From Myrica gale (taxonomy: Eukaryota > Streptophyta > Magnoliopsida > Fagales > Myricaceae): 64,000 nucleotides of DNA. Of the stretch, positions 22,458-35,293 are shown piece after piece (positions within the stretch are counted from its first letter, which is position 1; every line of letters starts with the position of its first letter). The DNA is taken from contig OZ005621.1 in the NCBI GenBank assembly GCA_963930655.1, forward strand, positions 14,619,001-14,683,000, in the 5' to 3' direction. The translations under genes and the position numbers were made by a program. A model generated the notes under the pieces. That model did not search any database. It was not told the DNA's origin and saw nothing but the letters and a program-made list of their open reading frames with translations.

Positions 22458-23480
22458 AGATGGTGACCTTAAGCAAACGAGTGAGTGCACTGCATGTGTA
22501 TATGCAGTGAATTAAATCAAATATGAATACCTTCTGAAAGTGACCACTCAAGTGGAGAAGGTATTCACCACAATTAACTTATGGTATCCTTAGACCTTAG
22601 AGGTTTATGCAAGTCTGGTTATTATGTACTTGTGCCTTACATAAGTCATATAATGATAATCCCTCTAGGTCAAATATTCCAGACAACATTGGATTTTGTG
22701 CATGATAAATGAGTTTATATAAATGTTTAAAAAGGAATCCACTAGTCTTCTAATGAGGTAGTATATTCAGTATATCTATATAGAGATAGACTCGAAAAGA
22801 AATTTCTGGCCAAAGGAATTTTGTGAAAATATTTTTTAAGATTAATATATATAAATATATATATATATTTATTTGTGAAATTATTTTGAAAACAATTTGA
22901 GAGTCCAACGAGCTACAAATTGAGAATTAAAAATTATATGTGCTAAGAATTTAATAAATGATATGATTCCGGTCCTATTGGCTTATGTGGAATGATAGGC
23001 AAACAAATAATTGTTAACATAAGAGATCTCAAAAATCAATTTCATCTTCTTGAAGGTCAATTGTAATATGTTGATGAACATGATTGCAATTAGTAGAAGC
23101 CAAAAATTCGGAATGAAAGAATATAAGAGAAATAATGAAAAAATATTTTTCATGTGATCCTACGGTCGAGATCTGAGATCCCTAACGACTATACGCTATA
23201 TCATAGGCTGATTTTTATTAAAATACAGACTATGAAATAATCAGTCGTACGGTTGGCCATCAGAATTTTGAGAGAAACCGTAATGGTTGTGAGACGTGAA
23301 GTGGAAGGAGACTAAACAATTGGGATGCTAAAATTGTGAGATCCACAAGACTCAAGGTGTGAGATCAATAAGATCCTAAAGGTTAACGAAGATCGAAGAT
23401 CAGACAATTGTGGAGAAGATCCAACGAATCATCAAAGATGGAAGATTGTTCATCAGAGATTTGGCAAGTTACTGTTTCGC
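22458..23480 (+). mobile_element. Retroelement fragment, inverted relative to 35294-36290
   Basis: Shares an extended match with the reverse complement of about 35430-36285. Shared phrases include 'tggtgaccttaagcaaacgagtgagtg', 'atatgaataccttctg', 'caaatattccagacaa' and 'gagatctgagatccct'-like text. The plus-strand order is internal-type sequence followed by LTR-type sequence. No coding domain or target duplication was found, so the family is unassigned. Confidence 0.5.
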
Positions 23481-24631
23481 AAGCAAAATTTTAGGTAGTA
23501 TCGATGTGTCGTTAGAATAGAAGTTTGAACATACGTCATCTTTCGTCCAATTATTATATTTACGATCAGTCGACTAGTCTGCGTGGACGATCGATCACGA
23601 ATATGCAGACCGAATCCCCTTTATGGACGATCGGACGAGTATGATATGTGATCATCAAGCTTTTTGGTTAATAAATCTTTTAGTGATGAAATCTTGACTT
23701 TTGGTGTTTTTGTAATCAAAGTCAAATTTTTTTAGTAGTATAATATCTTAAAAATAGGTTTGATATCGAAGAATGGTTGGAAATTCGTAACCCAGTGACA
23801 ATTTAATCATCAAATGTTAGTTCCATCAAAATCCTCAAGCAATTAAGCCGACTACTGTAACATCATGAAAACATTAATCACGCAACCTTTTTAGGAATTG
23901 TGCTGGTCTCGAGTAAAAGATACTCGAGAAGGTGGGCGGATCCGCATATGAACAGTCTTGTTTTTTCAACGTGGGGAGTAATATTTAAGTAATATAATTA
24001 GTGGAATACACCTAAAGAAGTTCATGTAAAGGGCAAGTATATATGTTTTACATTCTGACAGTCAAAATCTATAGATTCTGATGGCGATACGCATAAGATA
24101 TATATATATATATATGCACCCGAACCTTACTGGGACTGAGCTGTATAAATGATTATTCTTTCCGAAAGAGAGAAGTTGAAGGCTTGAAGCAATCTTTTCC
24201 AAGAAAATCAACGCAAAGAAAGAACTCTGGCTGTTTATTATATAATTTAGAGATGATAAATATTTTTAATCTATTTTCTATGTGATTCCCATGTAGAACT
24301 TAGTTTTATTTAAGTACAAGGACAGACAAACAAATGGGAAACATCAAAGCATTCCAAAAGAAACATTTTCATTGTCAACATGCTTGATTGGAATTCAAAA
24401 TTTTGGATATCCTGATGATTATTCATGTCGGCTTTTATGTGATTTGTTTTTTATTCCACTAGGACAAGCATTTCCAGGCACTTAATGTTAGTTATATACC
24501 ATCACATAGCATCCCAAGGACATCAGCTACAGAGCTATAACGTAATATGAGCTTTTTAGACCCGGTTCGGCCAGGTTGCAACTAGACAAGACAAAGAAGT
24601 TCCAGCTATTTTAGAGAATTAAAAAAAGGAG

Positions 24632-25026
24632 GAAAATACACTTTCAACCCACAAACTACTATAGATTTTACACTTTACACCCTAAACTACCAATTTTTAT
24701 ACATTGCACCCTCTAACTACCAATTTTTTACACTTTGCACTCTAAATTACCCACTTTGACACATTGCACCCTCCAACTACTAACATTAAACACTTTGCAC
24801 CCTCCATTTGACAATAATACCCTTAATAAATTAATGAATTGACAATAATATCTTTAATATATGCAAAATGGGTCAAGGGTATTATCGTCATTTTAGTCTA
24901 CAAATTTGACATAGGGTGCAAAGTGTAAAAAATTGGTAATTAGAGGGTGCAATGTATCAAAATTGGTAGTTTAGGGTGCATAATGTAGAACCTATGGTAG
25001 TTTGTGGGTGAAAAATGTATTTTCCC
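24632..25026. repeat. Long inverted-repeat MITE
   Basis: The left arm (GGAAAATACACTTTCAACCC.. with 'acactttgcaccct' phrases) is mirrored by the right arm (..GGGTGAAAAATGTATTTTCCC) over about 120 bp, giving a hairpin-forming, non-coding 395-bp unit. It interrupts segment C but is absent from the matching place in segment B (near 21108), so it inserted after or apart from that copy. A-rich flanks obscure the target duplication. Confidence 0.7.
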
Positions 25027-25454
25027 AAAAAAAACACAAGAAACGTCCCACAAAAGTAGCTCAATTTCTTCTAGAATCCTTCGGCTGAATCCATGATAGA
25101 GCTCTTCAAATTTTAGACGTACACTAGTTTCTAAAATTCTATACTAAAGCTCAGATGACAAAACCTTAGCCATTTTATTTAAAAAGTATGCCTGGGATTC
25201 AAACAAGTCTATCAGAGTAAACCTCAAATTTGGTTTCCTAATGGATTATAAGGCAGCTTCTATTTTCAATAAAAGAGCTTCTCCAAAGTGGAGCTCAAAT
25301 ATTATACCATTTGGTCTGGCTCGTATTTTCACTAAAACATTTCAGATTCCAGAATAATCCAATGGGCTATATACTTCACAGCAAATTCAACAGTGAAGGT
25401 ACATCCTTCATGTGCTTTGATGGAGTGACTCGAGCACGCATGGCCTGATAGAGA

Positions 25455-25480
25455 CTATAGAGAGAGAGAGAGAGAGAGAA
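25455..25480. repeat. (GA)n microsatellite
   Basis: A run of GA dinucleotides in segment C. The corresponding place in B (about 21459) has a shorter run. Confidence 0.8.
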
Positions 25481-25711
25481 CACCATTGAAGCCATATGAA
25501 ATACCTCCTAGACATTTACCGAATAGAAACAACGAACATCTCAAAATTACTGATATAAATTTATTTTCTGATTAACCAAATCGTGTTCTGATGTAGATAG
25601 GGTTCATAAAAGCTAAAAGCTCCCACCCGCTATTCCATCCAAGCAGATGTCATGTAGAATTTGATATTGATGCTGATTTATTCCCTTTGATTTTCGTGAG
25701 ACACCACAGCA

Positions 25712-28700
25712 TCATAGTTTCTTGAACGAGGCTCTCAGATGCGGGGTAAGAGTTGTAGAATTTGTAGCCATTTGAACCACATAAGATAGCTCTTCACCAT
25801 TAAACTGAAATACTCGGGTTGTCTCTTTCACCTGTAGTAGAAAAGAAAAGAAACATGGATTACTCCAGATATTTTTAGTAAATATTGAAGATTTTTCTTA
25901 CGAGTAGAGAAACTTAATTAGTAATATGAAACTAACAACCAATATTAGTTTCTATCTGAGCAAATAATTCATTTCTAATAAAAGATAGAGATTAATTCAA
26001 TGATATACACAGAGACAATATAAATATAAATTTTGACATTTAAAAACATATTAGTTCCAAATCTCTGTTCTCCAAAGTGGGAGAACCTTTTGCTCCCTTA
26101 AAGTTTTTTTGTTTGACTTTTAATATCACTCTGAATGTCACTGGGTACCTCCCTCATGTCCCCATGATCCACAGATCTTCCCCCTGTTCTTAAGTATCTT
26201 TAGTGCACAGATTTCGTAAGTTATCTCACAACACATCCATGCACACACATGTGACGCGCATGCAAAGAGAAGGATTCCCCATATCTACCAAATCTGCATA
26301 GATGCACACATATGCTCAGACCAAACAGGCCTTTCATCTTAAAGAAAGTCACTTCTCTTACCAGTCCATAAAAAAGTTCCTTTTGCACCTCTGCAAGGCA
26401 TCCTCTGAAAATTATCATGATCTTAGTGAAGGTTCTACCAATGCAGCAACATGTATACATTTTGCAAGGGAAATACTAGCATAAACGTATTTCATCTGTA
26501 ATTATAATAGAATCAGAAACCATCTGAAAACGTTACGTAGCACTACATGCGGATCCAAAAATAAGATGGGAAAACGCTTACTACATCACCCAATCCCTGA
26601 AAAACAAGAGCAAAGTAGTAACAGTAGGATTGTGACGGGAAAATACAGAAAGGAAGTGTGAGGGTAATTGTAACTAGGACAGAAAAGAAGTGTGGCTCAT
26701 AGTTACCTAAAGTTTTTAAGTTTAAATGAAGGAAACTTTAAAAATCTTGGGTTTTTATGAGATTTTAAAAACATGCCTAGGTTTCTAGAATTGATAAATC
26801 ACTACTTGAGTTTAAGTCACGCCTGAAAATCACTATTTCCATCGCATTTCAGTCTAGATTTCAAATCACTCCGCTAGCCAATCTATGGTCATGTGGCATG
26901 CCGTGTGTCTTACAAATAAATAAAAATTATAATTATAATAGACAATTAAATAAACAATTAAAATTAACTATAGTCATAAAGTAAACAAAATATATTGACC
27001 CATAAAAAGATATTATAATTTTTGTTTTTTTAAGACACGTGACATGCCACAACCATATTTGACTCGTGGCATATGCCACGTTATCAATTCTATTAGAAAT
27101 CTAGGTGGAAATGTGATGGAGAGAGTGATTTTCAAAGTAGGTCTAAACCCAAGCTGTGGTTTGCCACTTCTAGAAACCCACAGTTTTTTAAAATCCCATA
27201 AAAACCGAGGCAATAATTTTTGTAGTTTTCCATAAATGAAACGCCATGTCCAAGTTTTAAAATTTTGAATGAAGATTATTGCAAAGCCAAGTTCACATCA
27301 TTCTTATAAGCAAAAGAAAAGAGGTTGCGGAACCAGTTCAACTCTAGGAATACTCAAAACTAATATTTAACTTAAAAATCATAGTTTGCAAGTGAACAAA
27401 ACTTAGCAGTAACAAGTGCCAGTTTTAGTGTAAACTCTACTCATTTACCAAGAGAAGAATCATTTTGGCCACTATATCAAATACATTTTAGCCCTCTGCT
27501 TCAGGTTAACAGCCTTTGTGATCCTTCAATATTCCTATTTTCCTTTAATCTATTGATAATAATCAGTGCCAAATTCCAGGCACAGGACGTGTAGATGAGC
27601 AGTGAGCACACAGAGATCCTTGGCTTCAGGAAGATCAGCAAAATCATCAATGGAAGGGTTTATTCAAGAAAATACCACCCTAATGCATGTAGGAAAAACC
27701 ATACCCTTTAACCAGAGTAGCACCATCTAGAATAATTTGCATAAGCTATACCCTTATTCTCAGTCACGGTAGTTCTCACAGAACCCTGGTGGTTCGCAAG
27801 AGGTACTAGTACATTCACCTTTAAATCAAAAGCCAAAATGATGAGCATCACCTCTCTCAATGAGGACAAACCGCAAATGAACCGAAGCTGCACCTCAAAG
27901 TCATTGAATGCAAGTAATCCTTCAAATTACCATTCGAAGAGCAAACGAAAGGCAAATTTATGGCAATGTTCTATGGGTCAAGAGGAAAACTTCATATTTC
28001 TCTGTACGAGAGCAACATCCTCACAGCTTTTGCAATGCAATCTGATATTATGATTAGATCTTGATATTTATTGTCATATAAAATGGCTTCAAGATGACAA
28101 CACCAGGGTTGGGGATGAAGAGACAATTATAATGAAGTCAGAGATCTTCATTGGCGTATGGAATCACTAACCAGCACAACAATTTTATTAATATTCAGTG
28201 GAAAATTATTATATAAAATGAATTAAAAAATTCCTTATCTAGCTCACTCCAAAGAGCCGCACCTCAACTGTGAAACTAACAAGCCTAGAAGGCCGAAGGA
28301 AACGAGCCTATGACAGAGCAGCGCACAGGCCGAAGAAGCAACCAAGCCGCTAGCTGGCATAAACAAAGCAACTAAGAAGCTCATAGTAGTGTCGCTCATA
28401 ATGTAAAGCTATGCATGTTTATATAGTGCAGTGGAACTAACTCAAAACTCAGTGGGTAATCCTAAATACAGCATGATTTACTGACCTACTCAACCTGAAA
28501 CCTCAAATTTGCTGACTCAGTTCCCTCTCCCACCTCCAGCCGGGGGGACCCGAAAGGAAAAGAAGACTGCTATTACAACCCAGTAATTGATAAATGTTCT
28601 TATCCATAACAGACAAGCAGCATTCAAAGCATAATCATACTAAGATGGCAAACAGTTGTCATAAAGATGCTATGTAATTCTGCAGAGATCTCATTCTTTA

Positions 28701-29913
28701 GTATGAAATGAAAGAGAAGGATATTTTCACTTATGAACCCATCAATCATAAACCTTTTGTATCATAGCATGCTACAAACATCAGCCTAAATTACCTTCGA
28801 AGCATTGCCCACAAGTTCACTTTGGAGCTTTATGACTTTCTCCTCTGCATTATATGTCCCTTTCTGAAATGGAGATTATATCATTACACCACATTCTTCC
28901 AGAAACAGAAAAACAAAATGATAAATACAAGTGCACGTGTACATCTATGCGAGGAGATCAAAATACAGGGAAAAGAAAAGCAATCAAAACCTATTATGTA
29001 AGTTTCCAGAAAAAAAATTGAAAAGCTGGTGCTGAAAAACAGACACATAGAAGCTTTCTGTATACAAATAATAGCAGAATCATCAATTGCGGTATGGGGG
29101 CACTTATCGAAGAATAGTACATGTAAACTCCCTATTTTCTATTACCTAATTGCTATATGTGATTACTGTTAGTCTAGAATTACAGGTCATACAGGCTTAA
29201 AACATACTAAAGGTAGCTGGAGGTGGCCAGATTGACTCCTTATCAATAATCAGAAACAAATTTCTAGTTGACACTAGTAATCTTGATATCCGTCAACTGA
29301 CGTATAATATCAATGTCGATACCAAAACTCAGTAGCTTTAGTAGATGGACACCTGTCATCCTGCATATAAATTTATGGAAGCCTTTCAAAACGCGCAGAT
29401 TAGAATATGAAAGCCTTTCAAAACGCGCAGAGTAGACGGGCTATTGATTATCCTGCTATTAGAATCGAAAACGCTAGGGAGTCGAGAAATACCACCTAAA
29501 GGGCTTATTTAATTGCAGGAGAGCAATCTCATAATATGATATGGGGATGCTTAGAATAGGCTAAAATGAGGTTGAGAAAGTACCAGGACTTCAACAAGAC
29601 CAGTGCTTTGAGCAATGACCACTTCAATGGCGCCATCGGGTTTGGGGCGCCAGTATCCGCTCTCCGAGTGCATAGGCTCCCCGGAGCTGAGTTTCCAAGT
29701 CTTCTGGGTGTAAGCTATGACGGGCTTGGAAGAATGGTGGGAGAAATGCAGCTCTTCGCCGTAAGAGAAGGAATTGATGGTGGGAAAGCCACCCTCTCCT
29801 TGGCCTCGCCATGTCCCTAGCAGATACGATATGGGTGCTACTCCCGGGTGTACGGCCGCTGCATCTGCTGCCGCTGGTTGGGGTGGTACGGGTGATTGGG
29901 TAAGATTGTCCAT
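25712..29913 (-). CDS. Nitrobindin / THAP4-like haem-binding beta-barrel protein
   Basis: Three exons with GT-AG borders, all in phase 0: 29584-29913, 28795-28863 and 25712-25831. They give a 172-aa protein, close to the 166 aa I recall for the Arabidopsis homologue At1g79260. After an Ala/Pro-rich N-terminal stretch it shows the family signature ISYLLGTWRGQGEGGFPTI at about 30-50, then SFSYGEELHFSHH, KPVIAYTQKTWKL, SESGYWRPKPDG and EVVIAQSTGLVEVL. Exon 2 supplies KGTYNAEEKVIKLQSELVGN and exon 3 supplies FNGEELSYVVQMAT, ending HLRASFKKL. Nitrobindins form a ten-stranded barrel that binds ferric haem and scavenges nitric oxide or peroxynitrite. The C-terminal histidine (PHL) fits the haem-ligand position known for the family. 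No targeting signal is obvious. The ATG at 29913 is chosen; the upstream extension would need a GTG start. Intron 2 is about 2.9 kb and holds a MITE. Confidence 0.92.
26722..27233. repeat. Long inverted-repeat MITE in nitrobindin intron 2
   Basis: The left arm (from 'aatgaaggaaactttaaaaat' to 'catgtggcatgcc') is mirrored by the right arm (from 'gacatgccacaac' to 'gtagttttccat') over roughly 200 bp with about three-quarters identity by eye. The centre is AT-rich and non-coding. A partial relative of the left arm lies at about 37640-37710. Confidence 0.65.
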
Positions 29914-30352
29914 TTTCGGCACCTTTGGAATATAGCCTCTAACCAGGTAAGGTCAAGTTAGCAGGCCCTTGGTGCTTCTCTATTTCGTCTTTGTTATTAT
30001 TTTTCTCGCGTCTGCTACCAGTCCAGCGAGGACCGGCCACTGGGATTGACGTCGACTCCTTGACGTTTGATTTCACCTCTCTTTTTCCCTCTTTTCCTTA
30101 CTGTGGTTTGAATCTCGTTAAGCATTGCGTTGTGGCCCTGGTCAGCGTTTTTACATGACCAACCACCCAATAATTCTAATCATGAAGTTGCCCTTCCCGG
30201 CGGCTCGGTCAAACTTCTAACGTGCAGATCAGCAGGCAAATGCGACTAACCGAAGGGCGATCCATGGTGACGGATTTACTTTCTTATTTTTTTTTCCTTT
30301 TAGCTTTAGTTTTTATAATTTCTTCTTTTCATTTATTTTTAAGTTAAAATAT
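29914..30352 (-). promoter_or_regulatory. 5' flank of the nitrobindin gene
   Basis: The stretch between the nitrobindin start codon and the MULE edge is about 440 bp and must contain the 5' UTR and core promoter, read on the minus strand. I cannot point to a convincing TATA box or a defined cis-element. It is notable that a large transposon begins this close to the gene. Confidence 0.4.
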
Positions 30353-30668
30353 AAGACGTGTCCATGTGTTTATGTGATTTAACTTTCTCTTGAAAATGTC
30401 CTTAGGGCAGGTTTTGTTGTCTTGCAGTCCTTGAAGTTTAATGTGATTTTCATCCATGTCCCTCCATCCAAAACCTGACGAAAGTTGCTAATGTGTTAAA
30501 TTTCATACACGTCATGTTTTGTAATAATTCAACATGTGTCAATTTCTGTTTACTGTGCATGTCACGCCAACAAACTCATCTCAAAATTCCCATTATGCCC
30601 CTGCCACGTCATTTACTAAAATGACGCAATTGGCTAAAGGACCCTACCCTCTTCACTTTGACATCGCC
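30353..30668 (+). repeat. MULE left terminal inverted repeat
   Basis: Begins AAGACGTGTCC and pairs with the reverse complement of 37207-37536 (which begins AAGGTGTGTC). Shared blocks include 'gggcaggttttgttgtc', 'aaaacctgacg' and 'gacgcaattg'. Differences are scattered substitutions and small gaps. Confidence 0.85.
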
Positions 30669-30833
30669 CAATTGCCCATCTTCACCCCAAATTAATTCTT
30701 AGGTAAGCTCAACCCCCATTCTTTCACCGAATCTGCCGAAACAGAGCATCACACCCATGGCTTCCCTTATTCATCCATATTCTCCCCAAAACAGTCGAAG
30801 CAGAGCACCCGTTCCTCCACAAATCAAGTCCTG

Positions 30834-31985
30834 ATGTCACAGATACGCTCATCTCCATCATCTGTGAGCGACGACAGATCTGGATGTCAGGGAAGGAGCG
30901 ACGGAAAGGTGTCGAATTTGAGACCTCTGTGCTTCTACGGAAGTAGTGCTCAGGTAAGGTTCAATAAGATGCAACTCAATCCTGGAAGAAGATTAGTTCA
31001 CAGCTCGTAGATTAATAGTCCCTTTTCCCAAAGAAAGAATTTCAGACAGGACAATGCAATCAAAGAAGCTTTATATCCTGTTTTTGGTTCTTGATGCTTA
31101 TTGTCTTGGTAATCAGATTTTCCTGAAAGGAAAAAACCTGAATTGATGAAGAATGTTGTCCATTAACTACTCAATTTACATGCATTGCTCTATTATTGTC
31201 TTAGTAGACATGTACTAACACGAGGAAGTAAATGTATCCCGTTTTGGTATTTTACAAGGAAGTAGGCGGCCTATACGTACACCATGCAAGTTTAAGAACC
31301 TATACACCCGTGTAATTTATAGTGCATATCATTAATGTGCTTATCATTGCATTATAAACCATAAGAAACTCATTTGCATACGATGAGGCTTAAATGAAGT
31401 TCATCAAAATCAATATCTACAGTGCTTGAATGTAGAGCTCATGTACTTAAAGCATATAATAACAACTTTTTGAGAAACAAAATACAGCCAGAGGCCCATA
31501 GGATCTACATTATCTTATAGTACATAACATGCATTGGTAGGACGATAAATTACCTGACATTGGTATACTTATTGGGCATGTATTGATCTGATTACATAAC
31601 TTGTTATACTTATACTTATATGCAGCTTATTGATTTGATTTTGATATGTATTGATTTTATTACACTCAATTTTTGTTGCAGAGGCACACGACCTGCGATT
31701 TTTTGAATGGATTGATCCACCCTCTAATCGACACGAGGAAGATGATTCAAACACTCTCCTATGCATGCTGAAGTTAATGGAGGAGAAGTTGAAAATCATA
31801 GAGGAGCGACAAAACACAACTCAGGAGCAGCTGCACAGACAAAAGTCTATGGAAGAGCGGCTGTAGGCTATCGAGGAGAAACTCCAAATACATATGGCTA
31901 TGGAGAGGCGGCTTACGTCTATAATTTTGGGGTCATGAGTGTTCTTTTGATGTTGTCTTTTATCTCGGTTGTGGTTCCAAAGTAG
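30834..31985 (+). pseudogene. GRF zinc-finger ORF carried by the MULE, degenerate
   Basis: The first exon region starts with an ATG at 30834 and reads SNLRPLCFYGSSAQVRF followed by QLNPGRR. This aligns with the CxCG..NPGRRF start of a GRF-type zinc finger, with one cysteine replaced by tyrosine and a stop soon after. After an intron (acceptor CAG at 31679-31681) comes FFEWIDPPSNRHEEDDSN, the GRF C-terminal FFxW signature, though the matching cysteine is in another frame. A coiled coil rich in Glu, Gln and Lys follows (MEEKLKIIEERQN.., EQLHRQKSMEERL) and, past a stop, a hydrophobic segment of about 20 residues. Plant GRF proteins of this layout often have a C-terminal membrane segment. It converges on the transposase gene. 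Confidence 0.65.
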
Positions 31986-32054
31986 TTCATTGTAATTGAA
32001 TATTAGTTCATGTAGATTGGTAGATGTTGGACATATCGTTTGTTATTGCCTTTA

Positions 32055-32233
32055 GGCTGCGTTTGCCAACCTAACAATCCCCAAAATATTATCTCACTCC
32101 TAATAAAATAATCCAATATAATCTCTCTCTCTCCTATAAAAAAATATAAAAATTACCTCTCTCTTCACCTTTTCACTAAACCCAATACCAACACATATTC
32201 CCATACCAAAAATATTACAACACAAACACAACC
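32055..32233. mobile_element. Tourist-like (PIF/Harbinger) MITE
   Basis: The 179-bp unit begins GGCTGCGTTTG and ends CAAACACAACC, imperfect inverted ends, with TTA on both sides (32052-32054 and 32234-32236). A 3-bp TTA duplication with GG(C/T)TGTGTTTG-type ends is the Tourist signature. It sits within the MULE between its two ORFs. Confidence 0.75.
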
Positions 32234-32892
32234 TTAGCTTAGACTTGCTGATTTAGAGCTTGTATGGTTTATGTAGCTCGTAGTATTAATCAAAGGCGTG
32301 TGTTTATTTCATATATGGCATTTTGCAAGTTTGTTTGGCCCTTTTTGCACAATATTTGAACTCCAACAGAGACATCTCGATACCAGCATCTGCACTTGTA
32401 TTGTAATACATTCCTATTCTATAGAATCTTAAAAGGTTAATGATTTTAGAAATATGAATTGAATGGGTAAATGCGAGACGACAACAACTATTACAAAAGT
32501 GAACTGTGACAAATACAGAGCCGAAATATTGCTGATATTTCCTTTTTGTTGTCATCTATTTAGAAATCATGCATCCTGGAGAAACAATTAAAATGCATGT
32601 TTGTGTAACCAGTCTAGCATTTACATGCATCCAATCATAGTCATCTTTCTTTGTATTCTTCTCACAGAAGTAGACATCCCAATACCATAGTAAAACTAGC
32701 AATCTAAGCAATCATAAGCTCTTAAAAACAAAAAAAAATTCTTTGAAGTCCATAAATTTTTGCGGACTTCTAGATCAGTCACATTTTAATAGGTTTTCTT
32801 AAAGTAGGAAAAGGAAATACCACCAGAAATGAATGCATGTACCAACATCTCATTACCAACAACATGTCAATAAGACTTCAAATTGAAACTAC

Positions 32893-34886
32893 AAAAGATT
32901 GGTTCATCAACTAATGTCTAATTGTCTCCATCATCGTCAAGATTTGTTTGTCCCGTGATTCTTTGATCCAAGAATTGAATGTGTCAACGATGTTACTAAG
33001 TAGACAATTGCTCTTACTAGAAGTTCTAAACGCATGACGGGACCACCCTTTAGGATCAACATCTAAAAGATACTTTCAGGCATTAACATTCACCCTTTGC
33101 AACTCTTCCATAGCTCTTTCAAACCCTAACCTTGTACACGCGCATCCAGCCTTCCATAACAAGTCTTTTACAACCTTGTCTCTACACTTATTGCTCTTTA
33201 AATTGGTGTGAAAATGCCTCACACAATGTCTCTGCTCTTTTTTTGGCACTAACACTTCAAGTGCCTCTTGAAGACCCTACAAAACACATTAAAACATTAG
33301 TACATGTTTTCATTACTAAATATACATCGGCACGTGTTTTCATTTATAAAACCGAACTCATGAGCGCGTACCTTTTGCTTGTCTAACATCCAGGTCCATC
33401 GGTGCTGATCTTCACTCATAATGTCAACCATGAGTATCTTGATAAACCATGTCCAAGAAGATTCGCGTTCAATCTCAACAACTGCGTACGCAAGTGGGTT
33501 CGCCATTGCGTAGAGTAACTGACCTCTAAATGGGCCTTTGAGGTGACAATCATCAAGGCAAATCAGTGGCCTAACATTAGCCAAGAATCCACGTTTAGAC
33601 ACCTTAAGTCTGACATACACGGGCTGGAACAGATGTCAATTTTTTTCGATCTTCATCCATGAATAGGGGTTCCACTCATACTCGGCCATTGCATATTCAC
33701 ATACAAACTTGTACTAGTCCGCATGCCTCAAATGAACTAGTTCAAGTAGCATTTTTTTGCCCGGTACATGTGGTTCTTAGAGACTTGCACTTTGTAGTCT
33801 CTACGAATATTACTACCCAATGCTGAGGGTGGCATATAAGGGTCATCCCATACATTTTTCACATACCGAGCAGTTGTAGAATTGACATCCAATTTGTTGT
33901 TCTTGTGGTGCGTGCCACAAGAGTGAATGGTGTTAAAACGTTTTAATCTGAAATGCTTCTTTTTTGATACATAATTGAAGCGTGGATTCGCCAACCATAA
34001 TTTTTGCGCACAGTCCGCTGTGACCCTCAATTTATAACTCTTTTTGCAATGGTGGTCATAACCATTTTGGATGTCGTACGACTTAAGTGCCTTTTTAAAT
34101 AAGGCAAGTCTCTAAACTTCATTTCCTTTTCTAAGTGTATCATTCCATTCAACTCCTTTTCTTGAAGCTATCTAACCTTCCTCCTACGATGTCCATCATC
34201 GGAGTCCTTATCCTCACTAGTACTCTCCATAACATCATCATCGGAACCCTCAACAATCTTAGGCTCGTCCACTGAAACATCGACATTTGATCCTTGCCCA
34301 AACCAGTCAATCGAAGCCTTCCTTGCATCTTCTCCACTCTAAACAACATGACTATATAGCTCAGACTCTTCATCAGATTCAAAAAATTCATTAACATATG
34401 CTTCCTCGTTACCCTTAAGTACATTGCCAATCTCATCATCAAAATCAGCACCCTCGCCTTCCCTCGCAATGTCCTCAACATTCCTATCTCCCTGACCACT
34501 CCCAACATCAGGAAAAACCACATCTTCCTCTACAACTTCCTCAAACAACACTACATCTTCCTCGAGCACTAACACCGGTTCACTAGGAGCATGCTGAATA
34601 TAAATTATCAGTGTGTCTCGACCTTCCAGCAGTATTCTCATCGTGATTGTCAACACATCAACATCACATTTAAGAGGAATAATTTTAGGCTGAGGGAAAT
34701 ATTTTTCAAACTTACACACAACTCCACAATATCTGCATAATTCATGGATATCCTTAGAAACGTCCACATATGGGTCACTGATATGTAGTCAGGGTCAAGG
34801 TCACCTAATTCGCTAACCTCCCCTCCAATGTACTTCTCATTCCGAAAGTCCATCATCCCTCCGTGATGCATAATAATTTTTACCAT
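32893..34886 (-). pseudogene. MuDR/MULE transposase, broken
   Basis: On the minus strand the order is: an N-terminal PB1-like region with MHHGGMMDFRNEKYIGGEV (exon starts at an AG near 34887) and VDVSKDIHELCRYCGVV after a frameshift; an acidic linker; the MuDR N-terminal region with TIHSCGTHHKNNKLDVNSTT and WLANPRF; the catalytic core GFLANVRPLICLDDCHLKG, FRGQLLYAMANPLAYAVVE and SSWTWFIKILM; then RHCVRHFHTN, WSRHAFRTSSKSNCLLSN and SWIKESRDKQILTMMETIR. The ICLDDCHLKG aspartate matches the first catalytic residue of MULE transposases. At least four stops or frameshifts interrupt it, and no SWIM zinc finger was found downstream. Confidence 0.85.
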
Positions 34887-35293
34887 CTGCAAATGAACGT
34901 AGATATTAAAATACCGAAGCCTTCAATTACATGCAGAGTGTTTGCTAATTAAATATAATATAAAAATGTGTCATGTTGGCTTGAGAATATTGCAAACACG
35001 ACCAAATGTAAACCCTAGGGACATAACTCAACCTCTGAAAAATACTTTCTAAATTGAAGTGATAAAGAGGCAGCATGTTATCTTCATAAAAATGGGTAAA
35101 TGATAATAATCAATGATGGACAACTTCATAAAAATATGGGCAAAGGAAAATAATCAATTCAACCAAAGGGAGATAGATTTTAGTGGACAATATTCAATTT
35201 AACAAAAGGGGGGACATATTTCAGTGGGCATTATTCAATACGTAACGTTAGGTGGGCCACAAATTATTATATGGCTACTTTATGGCTTCAAAC

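Larger units (their letters stand above)
23505..25580. repeat. Duplicated segment C
   Basis: Left part (23510-24250) matches A at 4400-5090, including the decayed CACTA 3' end at about 23738. The right part (24250-25580) matches B at 20260-21575 but lacks the LINE insert. The AP2-like exons seen in A and B were not found in C. It ends about 130 bp from the stop codon of the nitrobindin gene. Confidence 0.65.

Noticed and set aside
29914-29922. Upstream extension of nitrobindin by three residues
   Set aside because: The codon at 29922 is GTG on the minus strand; the ATG at 29913 is the natural start in a nuclear plant gene.
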